This document shows, piece after piece, positions 1 to 8,801 of a stretch of DNA of 64,000 nt. Below the pieces are notes generated by a model that saw only the letters and a program-made list of their open reading frames with translations, had not been told where the DNA came from and searched no databases. A program made the translations under genes and the position numbers. Numbering within the stretch: the first letter of the stretch is position 1; every line of letters starts with the position of its first letter. The stretch spans positions 1 through 64,000 of the forward strand of contig NZ_LBJC01000081.1 of the NCBI RefSeq assembly GCF_004114535.1, in the 5' to 3' direction. The stretch is from Bradyrhizobium nanningense. GTDB lineage: Bacteria > Pseudomonadota > Alphaproteobacteria > Rhizobiales > Xanthobacteraceae.

Positions 1-62
1 ACCGCAGACACTCGGCTATCGGCTATATCAGCCCGGTCGAGATGGAGCTAAAATCGGCTTGA
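1..62 (+). CDS. IS3-family transposase, C-terminal end (partial)
   Basis: Frame 3 from the window edge encodes a short tail, RRHSAIGYISPVEMELKSA, then TGA at 60-62. The RRHSxIGYxSPxE pattern is the conserved end of the IS3-family OrfB integrase (rve) domain, which performs strand transfer. Only the last 19 residues are visible, so activity cannot be judged. The inverted-repeat-like sequence just downstream supports the call. Confidence 0.8.
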   Translation, partial: RRHSAIGYISPVEMELKSA

Positions 63-91
63 ACCCTGTCCACTTTTTTGGGGGAAGATCA
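1..91 (+). mobile_element. Right end of an IS3-family insertion sequence
   Basis: After the transposase stop comes a terminal-repeat-like segment at 67-91. It begins TGTCCAC, continues with a T run and a G run, and ends GAAGATCA, as the ends of many rhizobial IS3-family elements do. The boundary near 91 is inferred from where the adjoining intergenic repeat resumes (AGTCTTTCCGC, also found at 43690). The left end and the target duplication lie outside the window. Confidence 0.7.
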
Positions 92-142
92 AGTCTTTCC
101 GCGGCGGCAGTCTGGACTGCTTCGCTACGCTCGCAATGACGC
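92..142 (+). repeat. Palindromic intergenic repeat, family E, half element
   Basis: AGTCTTTCCGC followed by GGACTGCTTCG and CTCGCAATGACG matches the right half of the fuller element at 43630-43748. Its left half is missing because the IS3-family end lies directly against it, which suggests the insertion sequence landed inside the palindrome. Confidence 0.65.
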
Positions 143-168
143 GTTGATGCAGTGGTGCGTAACAGATG

Positions 169-336
169 CTCTCGTGCCCCGGACGCAGCGCAGCGTCTCC
201 CCGGCGATGCGAAGCATCGTCCGGTTCGACGGTGCGCTGCAGAGCCGGGGCCCATGTGGCGGCGCGTGCTGTGGCCTGCTGGGTCCCGGCTCTGCGCCGC
301 AACGCTAAAAGCGTTGCAGCGTGTCCGGGACACGTG
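169..336. repeat. Palindromic intergenic repeat, family A (long copy)
   Basis: The element begins CTCGTGCCCCGGACGCAGCG and ends GTGTCCGGGACACGTG, with an inner pair AGAGCCGGGGCCCA / TGGGTCCCGGCTCTG. The same arms occur at 22591-22719 and 25394-25536. It fills most of the gap before the phosphodiesterase gene. I see no gene in 92-458. Confidence 0.7.
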
Positions 337-458
337 TGTGCTCCCTGCCCTTCTTTGCACGGCTCTCCGCTCTTGTAACAAGACCGTCATGCAGCGAAAC
401 TAAACGATCCGGGGGGCCGCGGGTTGCGGCCATGCCGCTCACCGCAGGGAGAGATCTG

Positions 459-2306
459 ATGCGCCGTTCATTGCTGTTGCTGTCCGCCGGATTGACCCTG
501 TTGTCCACCGGATTGGCCTCCGCCCAGAACAACACGCCCCGCAATTTGATCCTGTTCATTCCGGACGGTCTGCGCGCGCTGAAGGTCAACCCCGACACCG
601 CGCCCGCCATGGCCGAGGTCCGTGACAAGGGCGTCAACTTCAAGAACCCGCACTCGCTCTTCCCGACCTTCACCATGGCCAACGGCTCGGCGATGTCGAC
701 TGGCCATTATCTCGGCGATACCGGCGTGTTCTCCAACACGATCTGGACCGGCTATACCTCCGTCCCGGCCGGCAACACCGTGGTCCCCTTCATCGAGAAC
801 GACGAGGTGCTCGGCGACATCGACGAGCATTTTGGAGGCAACTACCTCAACGAGGACACCATCTTGAAGATGGCCCGCGACAAGGGGTACAGCACCGCTG
901 CGCTCGGCAAGCACGGTCCGACGTACCAGTTCGACCATACCGACAAGCCCGAAAAGGCGGGCTTGCATTCGATCGTGTTCGACGACGCCACCGGCGGCAG
1001 GCACGGAGTGGCCCTGTCCGACGAAGTGAAGGACGCGCTGACCAAGGCCGGCCTGCCCACCGCAACGCCGCCGCGCGGCGACAATTCCAAGGCGGGCGAT
1101 GCCAAGACGCCGGGTACCACGGTGGCCAACGTCGCGCAGCAGGCCTATTTCGCCGACGTCGCCGCCAAGGTGGTGCTGCCGATGTTCAAGGCCCGCAACA
1201 AGCCGTTCGTGCTGGTGTTCTGGTCGCGCGATCCCGACGGCAGCCAGCACAATACCGGCGACAGCCTCAACCAGATCAAGCCCGGCATCAACGGCCCGAC
1301 CTCGATGGCCGGCATCAAGAACGCCGACAACAACCTCGCCCAGCTGCGCAGGGCGCTCGACGAGCTCGGGCTCACCGCCTCGACCAACATCATCGTCTCG
1401 GCTGACCACGGCTTCTCCACCATCTCGAAGGAGAGCAAGACCAGCGCCTCGGCCAAGGTCGACTACGACGACACGCCGAAGGATTTCCTGCCGATGGGTT
1501 TTCTGGCGCTCGATCTCGCCAAGGCGCTCGACCTGCCCTTGTTCGATCCCAACGACAAGAACGCGAAGGTCGAAGGCAACAAGCATCCCAAGGCCGGCAA
1601 CGGCGTGCTCGGCAAGGATCCGGAGAAGCCCGATCTCGTCGTCGCCACCAATGGCGGCTCCGACCTCGTCTATCTCCCGAACAAGAAGCTGGCGGAGAAG
1701 ACCATCAAGGCGCTGCTCCAGCAGGACTACGTCTCAGGCCTGTTCGTCGAGGATTCGCTCGGCCGCTTCCCCGGCACGCTGCCGCTGTCTCGCATCAATC
1801 TGCACGGCAAGGCCGCGACGCCGACGCCGTCAATCGTCGTCAACTTCCGCTCCTACGCCAGCGATTGCGGCGAGGCGCCGACCAATTCTTCGGTGCAGGT
1901 CGCCGACACCGTGCTGCGCCAGGGCCAGGGCATGCATGGCAGCTTCAGCCGCGGTGACACCATGAACTTCATGGCCGCGATCGGACCGGACTTCAAAGCC
2001 GGCTTCGTCGACGAGCTGCCGGTCAGCAATGCCGACGTCGGCATGACGGCCGCCCGGCTCATGGGCCTGCGCGCGACGCAGAAAGGAGACCTGGTCGGCC
2101 GCGTGATGTCGGAGGCCATGCCCAACGGCACCGTGCCAAAGGCCTATGTCGGCACGCTGAAGTCCAAGCCCGCCGAGGGCGGCCTGACGACAGTGCTGAA
2201 CTTCCAGCGCATCGGCAGCCAGCGCTATTTCGACGCCGCCGGTTTCCCGGGCCGCACGCTGGGGCTCGAGCAGGACGCCGGCAAACAAAAAACGGCGGGG
2301 AAATAA
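459..2306 (+). CDS. Secreted alkaline phosphatase / type I phosphodiesterase-nucleotide pyrophosphatase family protein
   Basis: 615 residues. The N-terminus (MRRSLLLL..., cleavage near ASA-Q, residue 22) is a Sec signal peptide, so the enzyme is probably periplasmic. Metal-site motifs of the superfamily are visible: IPDG with Asp36, the nucleophile segment PTFTMAN (Thr72 likely), DPDGSQH with Asp260 and His264, ADHGF with Asp316-His317, and a late MHGSF histidine. Such enzymes hydrolyse phosphate mono- or diesters with two metal ions; the substrate cannot be told here. The start at 459 is chosen because AGGGAGAG precedes it and the signal peptide begins there; an in-frame start at 321 would put a poorly conserved stretch in front. 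The gene stands alone and converges with a minus-strand gene; a hairpin spans its last codons. Confidence 0.85.
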   Translation: MRRSLLLLSAGLTLLSTGLASAQNNTPRNLILFIPDGLRALKVNPDTAPAMAEVRDKGVNFKNPHSLFPTFTMANGSAMSTGHYLGDTGVFSNTIWTGYTSVPAGNTVVPFIENDEVLGDIDEHFGGNYLNEDTILKMARDKGYSTAALGKHGPTYQFDHTDKPEKAGLHSIVFDDATGGRHGVALSDEVKDALTKAGLPTATPPRGDNSKAGDAKTPGTTVANVAQQAYFADVAAKVVLPMFKARNKPFVLVFWSRDPDGSQHNTGDSLNQIKPGINGPTSMAGIKNADNNLAQLRRALDELGLTASTNIIVSADHGFSTISKESKTSASAKVDYDDTPKDFLPMGFLALDLAKALDLPLFDPNDKNAKVEGNKHPKAGNGVLGKDPEKPDLVVATNGGSDLVYLPNKKLAEKTIKALLQQDYVSGLFVEDSLGRFPGTLPLSRINLHGKAATPTPSIVVNFRSYASDCGEAPTNSSVQVADTVLRQGQGMHGSFSRGDTMNFMAAIGPDFKAGFVDELPVSNADVGMTAARLMGLRATQKGDLVGRVMSEAMPNGTVPKAYVGTLKSKPAEGGLTTVLNFQRIGSQRYFDAAGFPGRTLGLEQDAGKQKTAGK

Positions 2307-2316
2307 CCCCGCCGCT
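2285..2316 (-). terminator. Intrinsic terminator of the minus-strand gene, overlapping the phosphodiesterase stop
   Basis: CGGCGGGG (2293-2300) pairs with CCCCGCCG (2307-2314) around a short A/T loop. Read on the minus strand the stem is followed by TTTTTTG, so it fits termination of the gene ending at 2364. The stem contains the final codons of the plus-strand gene. Confidence 0.7.
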
Positions 2317-2363
2317 CGATCGCGTCCTCATCGGAGGCGCGTCAATGTTACATGCCCAAGTCT

Positions 2364-2936
2364 TTACATTCCAATGTCGAACACGTTCGGCAATTGGCCC
2401 GCCAGAGGCAGCGCGGTGGCGCCGAGGAACGTCGCCACCATCGCCATCAGGCGACGGTTGTTGTGGCGCTTGCCGCGCATCTGGCCCGCGATCCACTCCA
2501 GCATCTCGCTATTGACCTTGGAGGCATAGGACGGCGCCCAGCTCTCGATGTCGGTCTCGGCCGACAGCGCGACGCTGCGCGGCGGCACCTTCAGGCCGGA
2601 GGCGCTTGCGGCATAATGGGCAACGGCCTTGGCAAGCAGGTCGTCGAAGCGGCCGCCATCGGTGCGCTCGGTTGCGGCCTCGTTGATCTCGAACAGGACT
2701 TCCGCCTCGGCGCGGCTGACCGGCTGGTCGTTGACGGCGGTGGCCGTCAGGATCCGCGTGCACCAGGCGGTGTCGTCGGCATCGAGCGAGCGGGAGAAAT
2801 GCACCCTTCCCTTGGTGGTCGGGCCTTCGCCGGTGATCACGCCGTCGCGCACGATGGAGAGTGCATGGGCTGCGGTATCGCGGCAGGACGGTTCGAGGGA
2901 CGAGGACTCGACAGATTTAGGTGCAGCGGCAGACAT
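2364..2936 (-). CDS. Conserved hypothetical protein, 190 aa
   Basis: I do not recognise a named domain. The acidic, Ser-rich N-terminus is followed by a mostly helical body, including a segment around residues 75-110 (SRAEAEVLFEINEAATE...) that recalls tellurite-resistance-like helical domains. A C-terminal hydrophobic segment (about 168-182, MVATFLGATALPLAG) could anchor it in the membrane. There is no signal peptide. The gene stands alone with its own terminator at 2285-2316 and a long upstream region shared with the divergent peroxiredoxin gene. Coding bias is like the neighbours, so it is probably real. Confidence 0.7.
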   Translation of the reverse strand: MSAAAPKSVESSSLEPSCRDTAAHALSIVRDGVITGEGPTTKGRVHFSRSLDADDTAWCTRILTATAVNDQPVSRAEAEVLFEINEAATERTDGGRFDDLLAKAVAHYAASASGLKVPPRSVALSAETDIESWAPSYASKVNSEMLEWIAGQMRGKRHNNRRLMAMVATFLGATALPLAGQLPNVFDIGM

Positions 2937-3329
2937 AGTTCACTTCCAGACTTCTTCCGATCGGCCAGCATTTTCATGCCGGCGTAAAGGGGTGGTTAAC
3001 GATTCGATACGGGGATCGCGACTTTTCTAGATGGTTGCCAATTGGTCGCTGTCAGGACCGTTTTGGTTCTAGGACGCGCCGGGCGAGCGTGATGGAAGTC
3101 ATAAAAGGCTTTATCGGGGCGAGCGAGACCGTGTGACCCCGGGTGGAGCTGTTTCGCCGCAGGTGCCGCCGTAACAATAAGTTGCTAGAAAATCTGCCCT
3201 TCAAGGCAGGAATTCACATTTTACTTGAGCCTGTTCAGTTTGCGTTCACTTGGCCTTGTAAGACCCCTATACTGAGGCGGACGGCCAGGGAAGAATTTCC
3301 AAGTAGATTCAATGCGATGAGGTAAAATC
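2937..3329. other. Divergent intergenic region without a gene
   Basis: The 393 bases between the hypothetical gene and the peroxiredoxin gene are less GC-rich than their surroundings and presumably hold both promoters. A TATACT hexamer at 3268-3273 is a possible -10 box for the peroxiredoxin gene, but I see no convincing -35. I support no reading frame here. Confidence 0.5.
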
Positions 3330-3989
<660 letters not shown>

Positions 3990-3990
3990 C

Positions 3991-4024
3991 TTTTTGCGGT
4001 CGCGCATAGCGACCGCAAAAGGTC
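3991..4024 (+). terminator. Intrinsic terminator after the peroxiredoxin gene
   Basis: TTTTGCGGTCGC (3992-4003) pairs perfectly with GCGACCGCAAAA (4009-4020) around GCATA, starting two bases after the stop codon. The A/T-flanked stem could work in both directions. Confidence 0.75.
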
Positions 4025-4102
4025 ATCCCGGGGCGATGCGTCAGCATCGAACCCGGGATCTCGAGATTCCGGGCTCGGTCTTACGGACCGCCCCGGAATG
4101 AC
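4022..4102. repeat. Palindromic intergenic repeat, family B
   Basis: GTCATCCCGGGGCG at one end is an imperfect inverted copy of CGCCCCGGAATGAC at the other. An inner pair, CCCGGGATCT / AGATTCCGGG, lies between. A second copy is at 21575-21674. It lies in the convergent gap between the peroxiredoxin and chemoreceptor genes. Confidence 0.7.
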
Positions 4103-4110
4103 GGTAGCGA

Positions 4111-5841
4111 TTAAGCCGCCCGCACGCGGTCGAGGAAGCCGTCGACCTCTGCCTTCAGATGCAGGCTCTCGCCCGACAGTGCCTGGGCCGAGGCAAACAT
4201 CCGGCTCGACGTCTCGCCCGTCTCGCTGGCGTCCTTGGCGGCATGTCGGACGTTGACGGCCACCTCGGCCGTGCCTGAGACCGCCGCGCGAACGCTCGCC
4301 ACGATGTTGTGGGTCGCACTTTTCTGCTGCTCGACCGCAGCCGAGATCGAGCCGGCAATCCCGCTGATGCGCTCGATCGTCTGGCTGATCGCCTTGATGG
4401 CGGACACCGATTCCTCGGTCGCGAGCTGCATGCTCTCGATCTGGTTCGAGATCTCGTCGGTCGCTTTCGCGGTCTGGCCCGCCAGCGTCTTGACCTCCTG
4501 AGCCACCACGGCAAAGCCGCGGCCGGCATCGCCCGCGCGCGCGGCCTCGATGGTGGCGTTCAGCGCCAGCAGGTTGGTCTGCTCGGCGATCGAGGTGATC
4601 AGCTTGACGACATCGCCAATGCGCGCGCCGGCTTCCGAGAGCTGCGCGATGCGCTGGTCGGTGGCCTCGGCCTGCCGGACGGCTTCGGCGGAAATCGCGT
4701 TCGATTCCTGCACCCGTCGCGCGATTTCGGAGATCGATTGAGACAGCTCGTCGGAAGCCGATGCCGCCGAACGCACGTGCTCGGAGGCATTTTCGGAAGC
4801 GCCCGCGGACTGCGCCGACAGATCGGCGGTGGAGCGTGCGACGTCGGTCAGTTGTCGCGCGGCGCGCTCGAACTCGCCCGACGACGTCAGCACCTTGTCG
4901 AGGATGCCGCCGACGCTGCCGCGGAATTCCTCGACGAAGTTGCGCAGGTCGGATTTGCGCTGCTCGACCGCTGCGGCCGAGGCCGCCGCCTGCTCGCTGC
5001 GCATGCGCGCCCGCTCCAGCGAATTGCTCTTGAACACCGCGACGGTGCGCGCGATCTCGCCGATCTCGTCGGCGCGATCCTCGCATTCGATCGCAACGTC
5101 GCTCTGGCCGTTGGCAAGTGCGGTGAGCGAGTGCGTCACCGAGGTGAGCGGCCGGGTGACGCGACGGACGATCAGCAGGGTCAGGGCCAGCACCAGCAGC
5201 GCGGCAAGTCCGGCGGCCGCGGCCATGCTCTCCATCGCATGGGCCAGCATGCTCTCGTACTGGATCATCGGGATGCCGACATAGAGAATGCCGACGACCT
5301 TGCCGCCCGCGTCCAGAACCGGGAAATAGGCGGTCATGAACGACTTGCCGAACAGCGTGGCCGGGCCTTTATAGGCCTCGCCACGGCGCAGCGGCGCCTG
5401 CCCCGGATGGTCGGCGGCAAGCTGGGTGCCGACGGCGCGGTCGCCGTTTTCCTTTTTGACGTTGGTGGAGCGGCGGACGAACTGCCCGCTCGCATCGTCG
5501 AACACGAACAGGGTCGCGTTGCCGCCGACATAGGACACCGCGCGGTCGACGATGGCGTGATCCCTGAAGTCGGGCATTTTGGGGATTTCGGCGCGCACCA
5601 CCGAGCCATCGCGCATCGTGATCTTGACGGCCGGAACGATCTCGGTGAAGGCCAGCGCCAGCGTGCGCAGGTTGACCTCGATGTCGCGCAATGCGCGATC
5701 GTTGAAGGCGGAGGTCAGCGACCAATAGCCGGCGCCGACCACGAGCGCCGTGTTCACGGCGATCAGCAACACGGCGCACAGAACCGCCTTGGTGCCGAGC
5801 TTGAACTGCGGCAAGAACTTCCCGGTCAAGACCCTGGACAT
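4111..5841 (-). CDS. Methyl-accepting chemotaxis protein (Cache-type sensor)
   Basis: 576 residues. Layout: TM1 about 15-38, a periplasmic Cache-like domain of roughly 155 residues, TM2 about 195-220, a HAMP domain, then a coiled-coil signalling domain. Its hairpin tip reads SIAEQTNLLALNATIEAARA and is followed by GRGFAVVAQEVKTLA, diagnostic of MCPs. It would sense a small extracytoplasmic ligand and control CheA; the ligand is unknown. The start at 5841 (MSRVLTGK) places the first TM near the N-terminus; a longer frame to 5985 would run into the divergent photolyase gene. There is no C-terminal CheR-tether pentapeptide. No che genes are nearby. Confidence 0.92.
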   Translation of the reverse strand: MSRVLTGKFLPQFKLGTKAVLCAVLLIAVNTALVVGAGYWSLTSAFNDRALRDIEVNLRTLALAFTEIVPAVKITMRDGSVVRAEIPKMPDFRDHAIVDRAVSYVGGNATLFVFDDASGQFVRRSTNVKKENGDRAVGTQLAADHPGQAPLRRGEAYKGPATLFGKSFMTAYFPVLDAGGKVVGILYVGIPMIQYESMLAHAMESMAAAAGLAALLVLALTLLIVRRVTRPLTSVTHSLTALANGQSDVAIECEDRADEIGEIARTVAVFKSNSLERARMRSEQAAASAAAVEQRKSDLRNFVEEFRGSVGGILDKVLTSSGEFERAARQLTDVARSTADLSAQSAGASENASEHVRSAASASDELSQSISEIARRVQESNAISAEAVRQAEATDQRIAQLSEAGARIGDVVKLITSIAEQTNLLALNATIEAARAGDAGRGFAVVAQEVKTLAGQTAKATDEISNQIESMQLATEESVSAIKAISQTIERISGIAGSISAAVEQQKSATHNIVASVRAAVSGTAEVAVNVRHAAKDASETGETSSRMFASAQALSGESLHLKAEVDGFLDRVRAA

Positions 5842-5971
5842 GAATGGAACCACCCCCGTAATCCCTGCATATTCGTGCAGCCGCCTTACGGTCCGATTAA
5901 CGACGGGTTCCCGTCGCCGCGCCCGACATGCTTTCCAAATCGTAAACGAGGCCACCCTGACCCCGCCAAGC

Positions 5972-7402
5972 GTGCCGCCCATCATCGTCTGGTTTCGCGA
6001 CGACCTTCGCCTGTCCGACCATCCCGCCCTGCACGCCGCCGCGACATCAGGTGCGCCGGTGCTCGGCCTCCACGTCCTCGACGACAGCGTCGGACGTCCG
6101 CCCGGCGCGGCAACGCGCTGGTGGCTGGCGCAGTCGTTGCGAGCGCTCGGTACAGCGATCGCTGCGCGCGGCGGATCCCTCGTCCTGCGCCGGGGACCGG
6201 CGGCCAGGGTGATCCCGGAACTGGCACGCGAAAGCGGCGCCCGCGCCGTCTACTGGAATGGAATTGCGCAGGCGCCGCATCAGGCCGTCGAGAGCCAGCT
6301 CGAGGCGACACTGGCAAAGCTTGGCGTGGACTCGCAAACCTTCCCCGGCGATCTCCTGGTCCCGCCCTCCGCCATCCGCACCAAGGAAGGCCGCGGCTTG
6401 CGCGTGTTCACGCCGTTCTGGCGGCGCGTGCTGTCGCTGGGTGATCCGGCAAAACCGCTGCCTGCTCCGAAACAGCTGCGCCCCGCGCCGAAGATCGCCG
6501 GCGATGTGCTGGAGAGCTGGAGGCTGGAGCCGGGCAAGCCGGATTGGGCGGGCGGCCTGCGCGAGACATGGACCCCGGGCGAGGCCTCAGCACAAGAGCG
6601 CCTGCGCGACTTCCTCAGACACACCGCGGGCGCCTATGTCGGAGACCGCGACCGCCCGGATCGTGAAGGCACCTCAGGCCTGTCGCCGCATTTGAGATTC
6701 GGCGAGCTCAGCGCGCGCCAGATCTGGCATGCGGCGCGGTTTGCCGCGGAGGAAGACCCGGCACTCGGGCCGGGCATCGAAAAATTCCTCAGCGAGCTCG
6801 GCTGGCGCGAGTTCTGCCGCCACCTGCTCCACGATCATCCCGACCTCGGCAGCGAAAACCTGCAAGCAAATTTCGACGGCTTCCCCTGGAGGCGCGACGT
6901 CAGGGCGCTCGCCGCCTGGCAGCGCGGCCGCACCGGCTATCCGATCGTCGATGCCGGCCTGCGCGAGCTCTGGCACACCGGGGTGATGCACAACCGGGTG
7001 CGGATGGTGGTGGCCTCATTCCTGGTCAAGCACCTCTTGATCGACTGGCGCGAGGGCGAAGCCTGGTTCTGGGACACCCTGGTCGATGCGGACGCCGGCA
7101 GCAATCCCGCCAATTGGCAATGGGTCGCCGGCTGCGGCGCCGACGCCGCGCCCTATTTCCGCGTGTTCAATCCGCAGCTGCAGGGCGAGAGGTTCGATCC
7201 GGATGGAACCTATGTCCGGCGCTGGGTACCGGAGCTGAAAGAGATGCCGGCCAAGCTGATCCACCGGCCCTGGCAGGCAACGCCGATCGAGCTCGCGAGC
7301 GCAGGCATCACGCTCGGCAAGACCTATCCGCACCCGATCATCGATCACGCGAGGGGACGCGAGCGCGCGCTCGCCGCCTACGCGAAGATCCGCAAAGGTT
7401 GA
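5972..7402 (+). CDS. phrB: Deoxyribodipyrimidine photolyase (class I, photolyase/cryptochrome family)
   Basis: About 476 residues. The N-terminal Rossmann-like antenna domain opens IIVWFRDDLRLSDHPAL. The C-terminal FAD-binding domain has GWREFCRHLL, the helix NRVRMVVASFLVKHL and the signature WFWDTLVDADAGSNPANWQW. It repairs UV-induced cyclobutane dimers using blue light. The start is uncertain: GTG at 5972 is used here, but CTG at 5957 lies 5 bases after a GAGG and would give LTPPSVPPIIVW, which also looks natural. ATG codons further upstream would read back over the divergent chemoreceptor start. It is followed 68 bases later by the H1-like gene, so the two could share a transcript. Confidence 0.92.
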   Translation: MPPIIVWFRDDLRLSDHPALHAAATSGAPVLGLHVLDDSVGRPPGAATRWWLAQSLRALGTAIAARGGSLVLRRGPAARVIPELARESGARAVYWNGIAQAPHQAVESQLEATLAKLGVDSQTFPGDLLVPPSAIRTKEGRGLRVFTPFWRRVLSLGDPAKPLPAPKQLRPAPKIAGDVLESWRLEPGKPDWAGGLRETWTPGEASAQERLRDFLRHTAGAYVGDRDRPDREGTSGLSPHLRFGELSARQIWHAARFAAEEDPALGPGIEKFLSELGWREFCRHLLHDHPDLGSENLQANFDGFPWRRDVRALAAWQRGRTGYPIVDAGLRELWHTGVMHNRVRMVVASFLVKHLLIDWREGEAWFWDTLVDADAGSNPANWQWVAGCGADAAPYFRVFNPQLQGERFDPDGTYVRRWVPELKEMPAKLIHRPWQATPIELASAGITLGKTYPHPIIDHARGRERALAAYAKIRKG

Positions 7403-7470
7403 GCGTTGCTTTGACACAATTATGAAACGCGCTATCGTCACCGCTCCATACAAACCGTGGGGGACACGAT

Positions 7471-7773
7471 ATGGACGACGATAAGCCGATCACCGAACAG
7501 GCGATCGAGACGATCACCAGCGCCGTGGAAGCGACCAAGGACGCGGCAGTCACCGCCGTCAAGAAGGTCAGGAAAGCCGCCAAGAAGGTCACGAAGAAAG
7601 TAGCGCCGAAGAAGGCTTCCAAGAAGGCCAAGAAGGCCCCGAAGAAGACTTCGAAGAAAGCCGCCAAGAAGGCCAGCAAGAAATCCTCGAAGAAAGCGGC
7701 CAAGAAGACCGCGAAGAAGGCCGCCAAGAAGACTGCAAAGACAAAGAAGAAGGCCAAGAAGGCGAAGCGCTGA
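7471..7773 (+). CDS. Histone H1-like lysine/alanine-rich DNA-binding protein
   Basis: 100 residues. A short acidic N-terminus (MDDDKPITEQAIETITSAVEATKDAA) precedes about 70 residues of KKAAKKxxKK repeats. This is the composition of bacterial HC1/AlgP-like histone H1 tails, which coat or compact DNA non-specifically. The repeat makes the coding sequence low in complexity, and the frame on the other strand is its shadow. GGGG lies 10-13 bases before the ATG. A perfect 10-bp-stem hairpin follows at 7791. The adenylate kinase in this window ends in a very similar tail. Confidence 0.85.
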   Translation: MDDDKPITEQAIETITSAVEATKDAAVTAVKKVRKAAKKVTKKVAPKKASKKAKKAPKKTSKKAAKKASKKSSKKAAKKTAKKAAKKTAKTKKKAKKAKR

Positions 7774-7790
7774 TCGAAGCGCTCAGATCG

Positions 7791-7820
7791 GGTCTCCGGA
7801 TGCGAGCGCGTCCGGAGACC
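7791..7820 (+). terminator. Hairpin after the H1-like gene
   Basis: GGTCTCCGGA (7791-7800) pairs perfectly with TCCGGAGACC (7811-7820) around a 10-base loop, between two convergent genes. There is no clear T tail, so it may be factor-assisted or simply a barrier. Confidence 0.5.
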
Positions 7821-7830
7821 TGTCCTCGCG

Positions 7831-8703
7831 CTAGAAGCGCCGGTTGACCACGAACACCGCAGCCGCGCACATCGCCATGCCGGCAATCGCCAGTGCATCG
7901 AGCTTCTCGCCGAACAGCATGTAGGCCATCAGCGCAGTCACCGCAGGCACGAGATAGAACAGGCTCGCGACCGAGGTCGCCGCAGCGTGGCGGATCAGCC
8001 AGTAGAGCAGCCCGATCGACCCGATCGAGAGCGCCACCGCGAGCCAGGCGAGCGCGAGCACGAACTCCCGCGTCCAGTGCACCACGCGGTCTTCGAACAG
8101 GAAGGCCCCGATCGCGAAGAAGATGGTGACAGCGACATATTGCACGAGATTGCCGGCGCGCCAGTCGATCTGGTTGCAGTAGCGGCGCTGATAGAGCGTG
8201 CCGAGCGTGATGCTGATCAGCGACACCACCGAGGCGAGCCAGCCAAGCCCGGCTTCGCCGGTCATGGGACGGTTGTGCAGGATCATCACCACGCCGCCGA
8301 GGCCAAGCACGAGTCCGGTCCATTGCAGTGGCGTCACCCGCTCGCCGAGCCAACGATTGGCAATGGTCGAGGTCAGGATCGGCTGAAGGCCCGGGATCAG
8401 CGCGGAGAGCCCGGCAGGGATCGAATGCGCGATCGCGATCGCGGTGCCGCCAAGATAAAAGCCATGGACGAGGATGCCGGCGACCGCGCTGTGCACGATG
8501 CCGGTCCGGTCGGGCCATTTCGGCCGCGCAAGGCCGGCAATGATCGCCATCAGGCCGACCACGATCGCCATGCGGATGGCGAGATAGGTCAAGGGATCGG
8601 CGTTGTTGACGACGTATTTGGTACCGATGAATCCGGTGCTCCAGAGCAGGACGAACAGGATCGGCGCGGCGCGGGCGGTCAGGGCTTCTTGATTATGATT
8701 CAT
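7831..8703 (-). CDS. EamA-family (DMT superfamily) transporter
   Basis: 290 residues with about ten hydrophobic segments arranged as two EamA repeats; the first opens APILFVLLWSTGFIGTKYVV, the typical entry helix. Members export metabolites or drugs across the inner membrane; the substrate cannot be told. The start at 8703 (MNHNQEALTAR) leaves a short cytoplasmic lead before TM1. A longer frame to 8733 adds only MAPAGAMRAA. It is a single gene convergent with the H1-like gene. Confidence 0.88.
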   Translation of the reverse strand: MNHNQEALTARAAPILFVLLWSTGFIGTKYVVNNADPLTYLAIRMAIVVGLMAIIAGLARPKWPDRTGIVHSAVAGILVHGFYLGGTAIAIAHSIPAGLSALIPGLQPILTSTIANRWLGERVTPLQWTGLVLGLGGVVMILHNRPMTGEAGLGWLASVVSLISITLGTLYQRRYCNQIDWRAGNLVQYVAVTIFFAIGAFLFEDRVVHWTREFVLALAWLAVALSIGSIGLLYWLIRHAAATSVASLFYLVPAVTALMAYMLFGEKLDALAIAGMAMCAAAVFVVNRRF

Positions 8704-8801
8704 TGCCGCCCTCATTGCCCCAGCGGGGGCCATGCGGCAATGCGAATTTCGTCCGGGACGATGTTGCGTTGCGACGGACGATCGCGGCTCAGCTCAGCCG
8801 C

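Noticed and set aside
468..1586. Long minus-strand open frame inside the phosphodiesterase gene
   Set aside because: It is the GC-rich antisense shadow of a well-supported gene, with Arg/Gly/Val/Leu/His-rich composition and no known motif.
3143..3325. Short open frame before the peroxiredoxin gene
   Set aside because: No ribosome binding site, no motif, and it occupies the probable promoter region.
4309..6444. Plus-strand open frame of 711 codons across the chemoreceptor and photolyase genes
   Set aside because: Antisense and out of frame to two clearly recognised genes; its composition (Arg, Gly, Asp, His) is that of a shadow.
7471..7773. H1-like gene as a pure repeat artefact
   Set aside because: It has a start, a ribosome binding region, a non-repeat acidic N-terminus and a hairpin after the stop, so a real gene is more likely.
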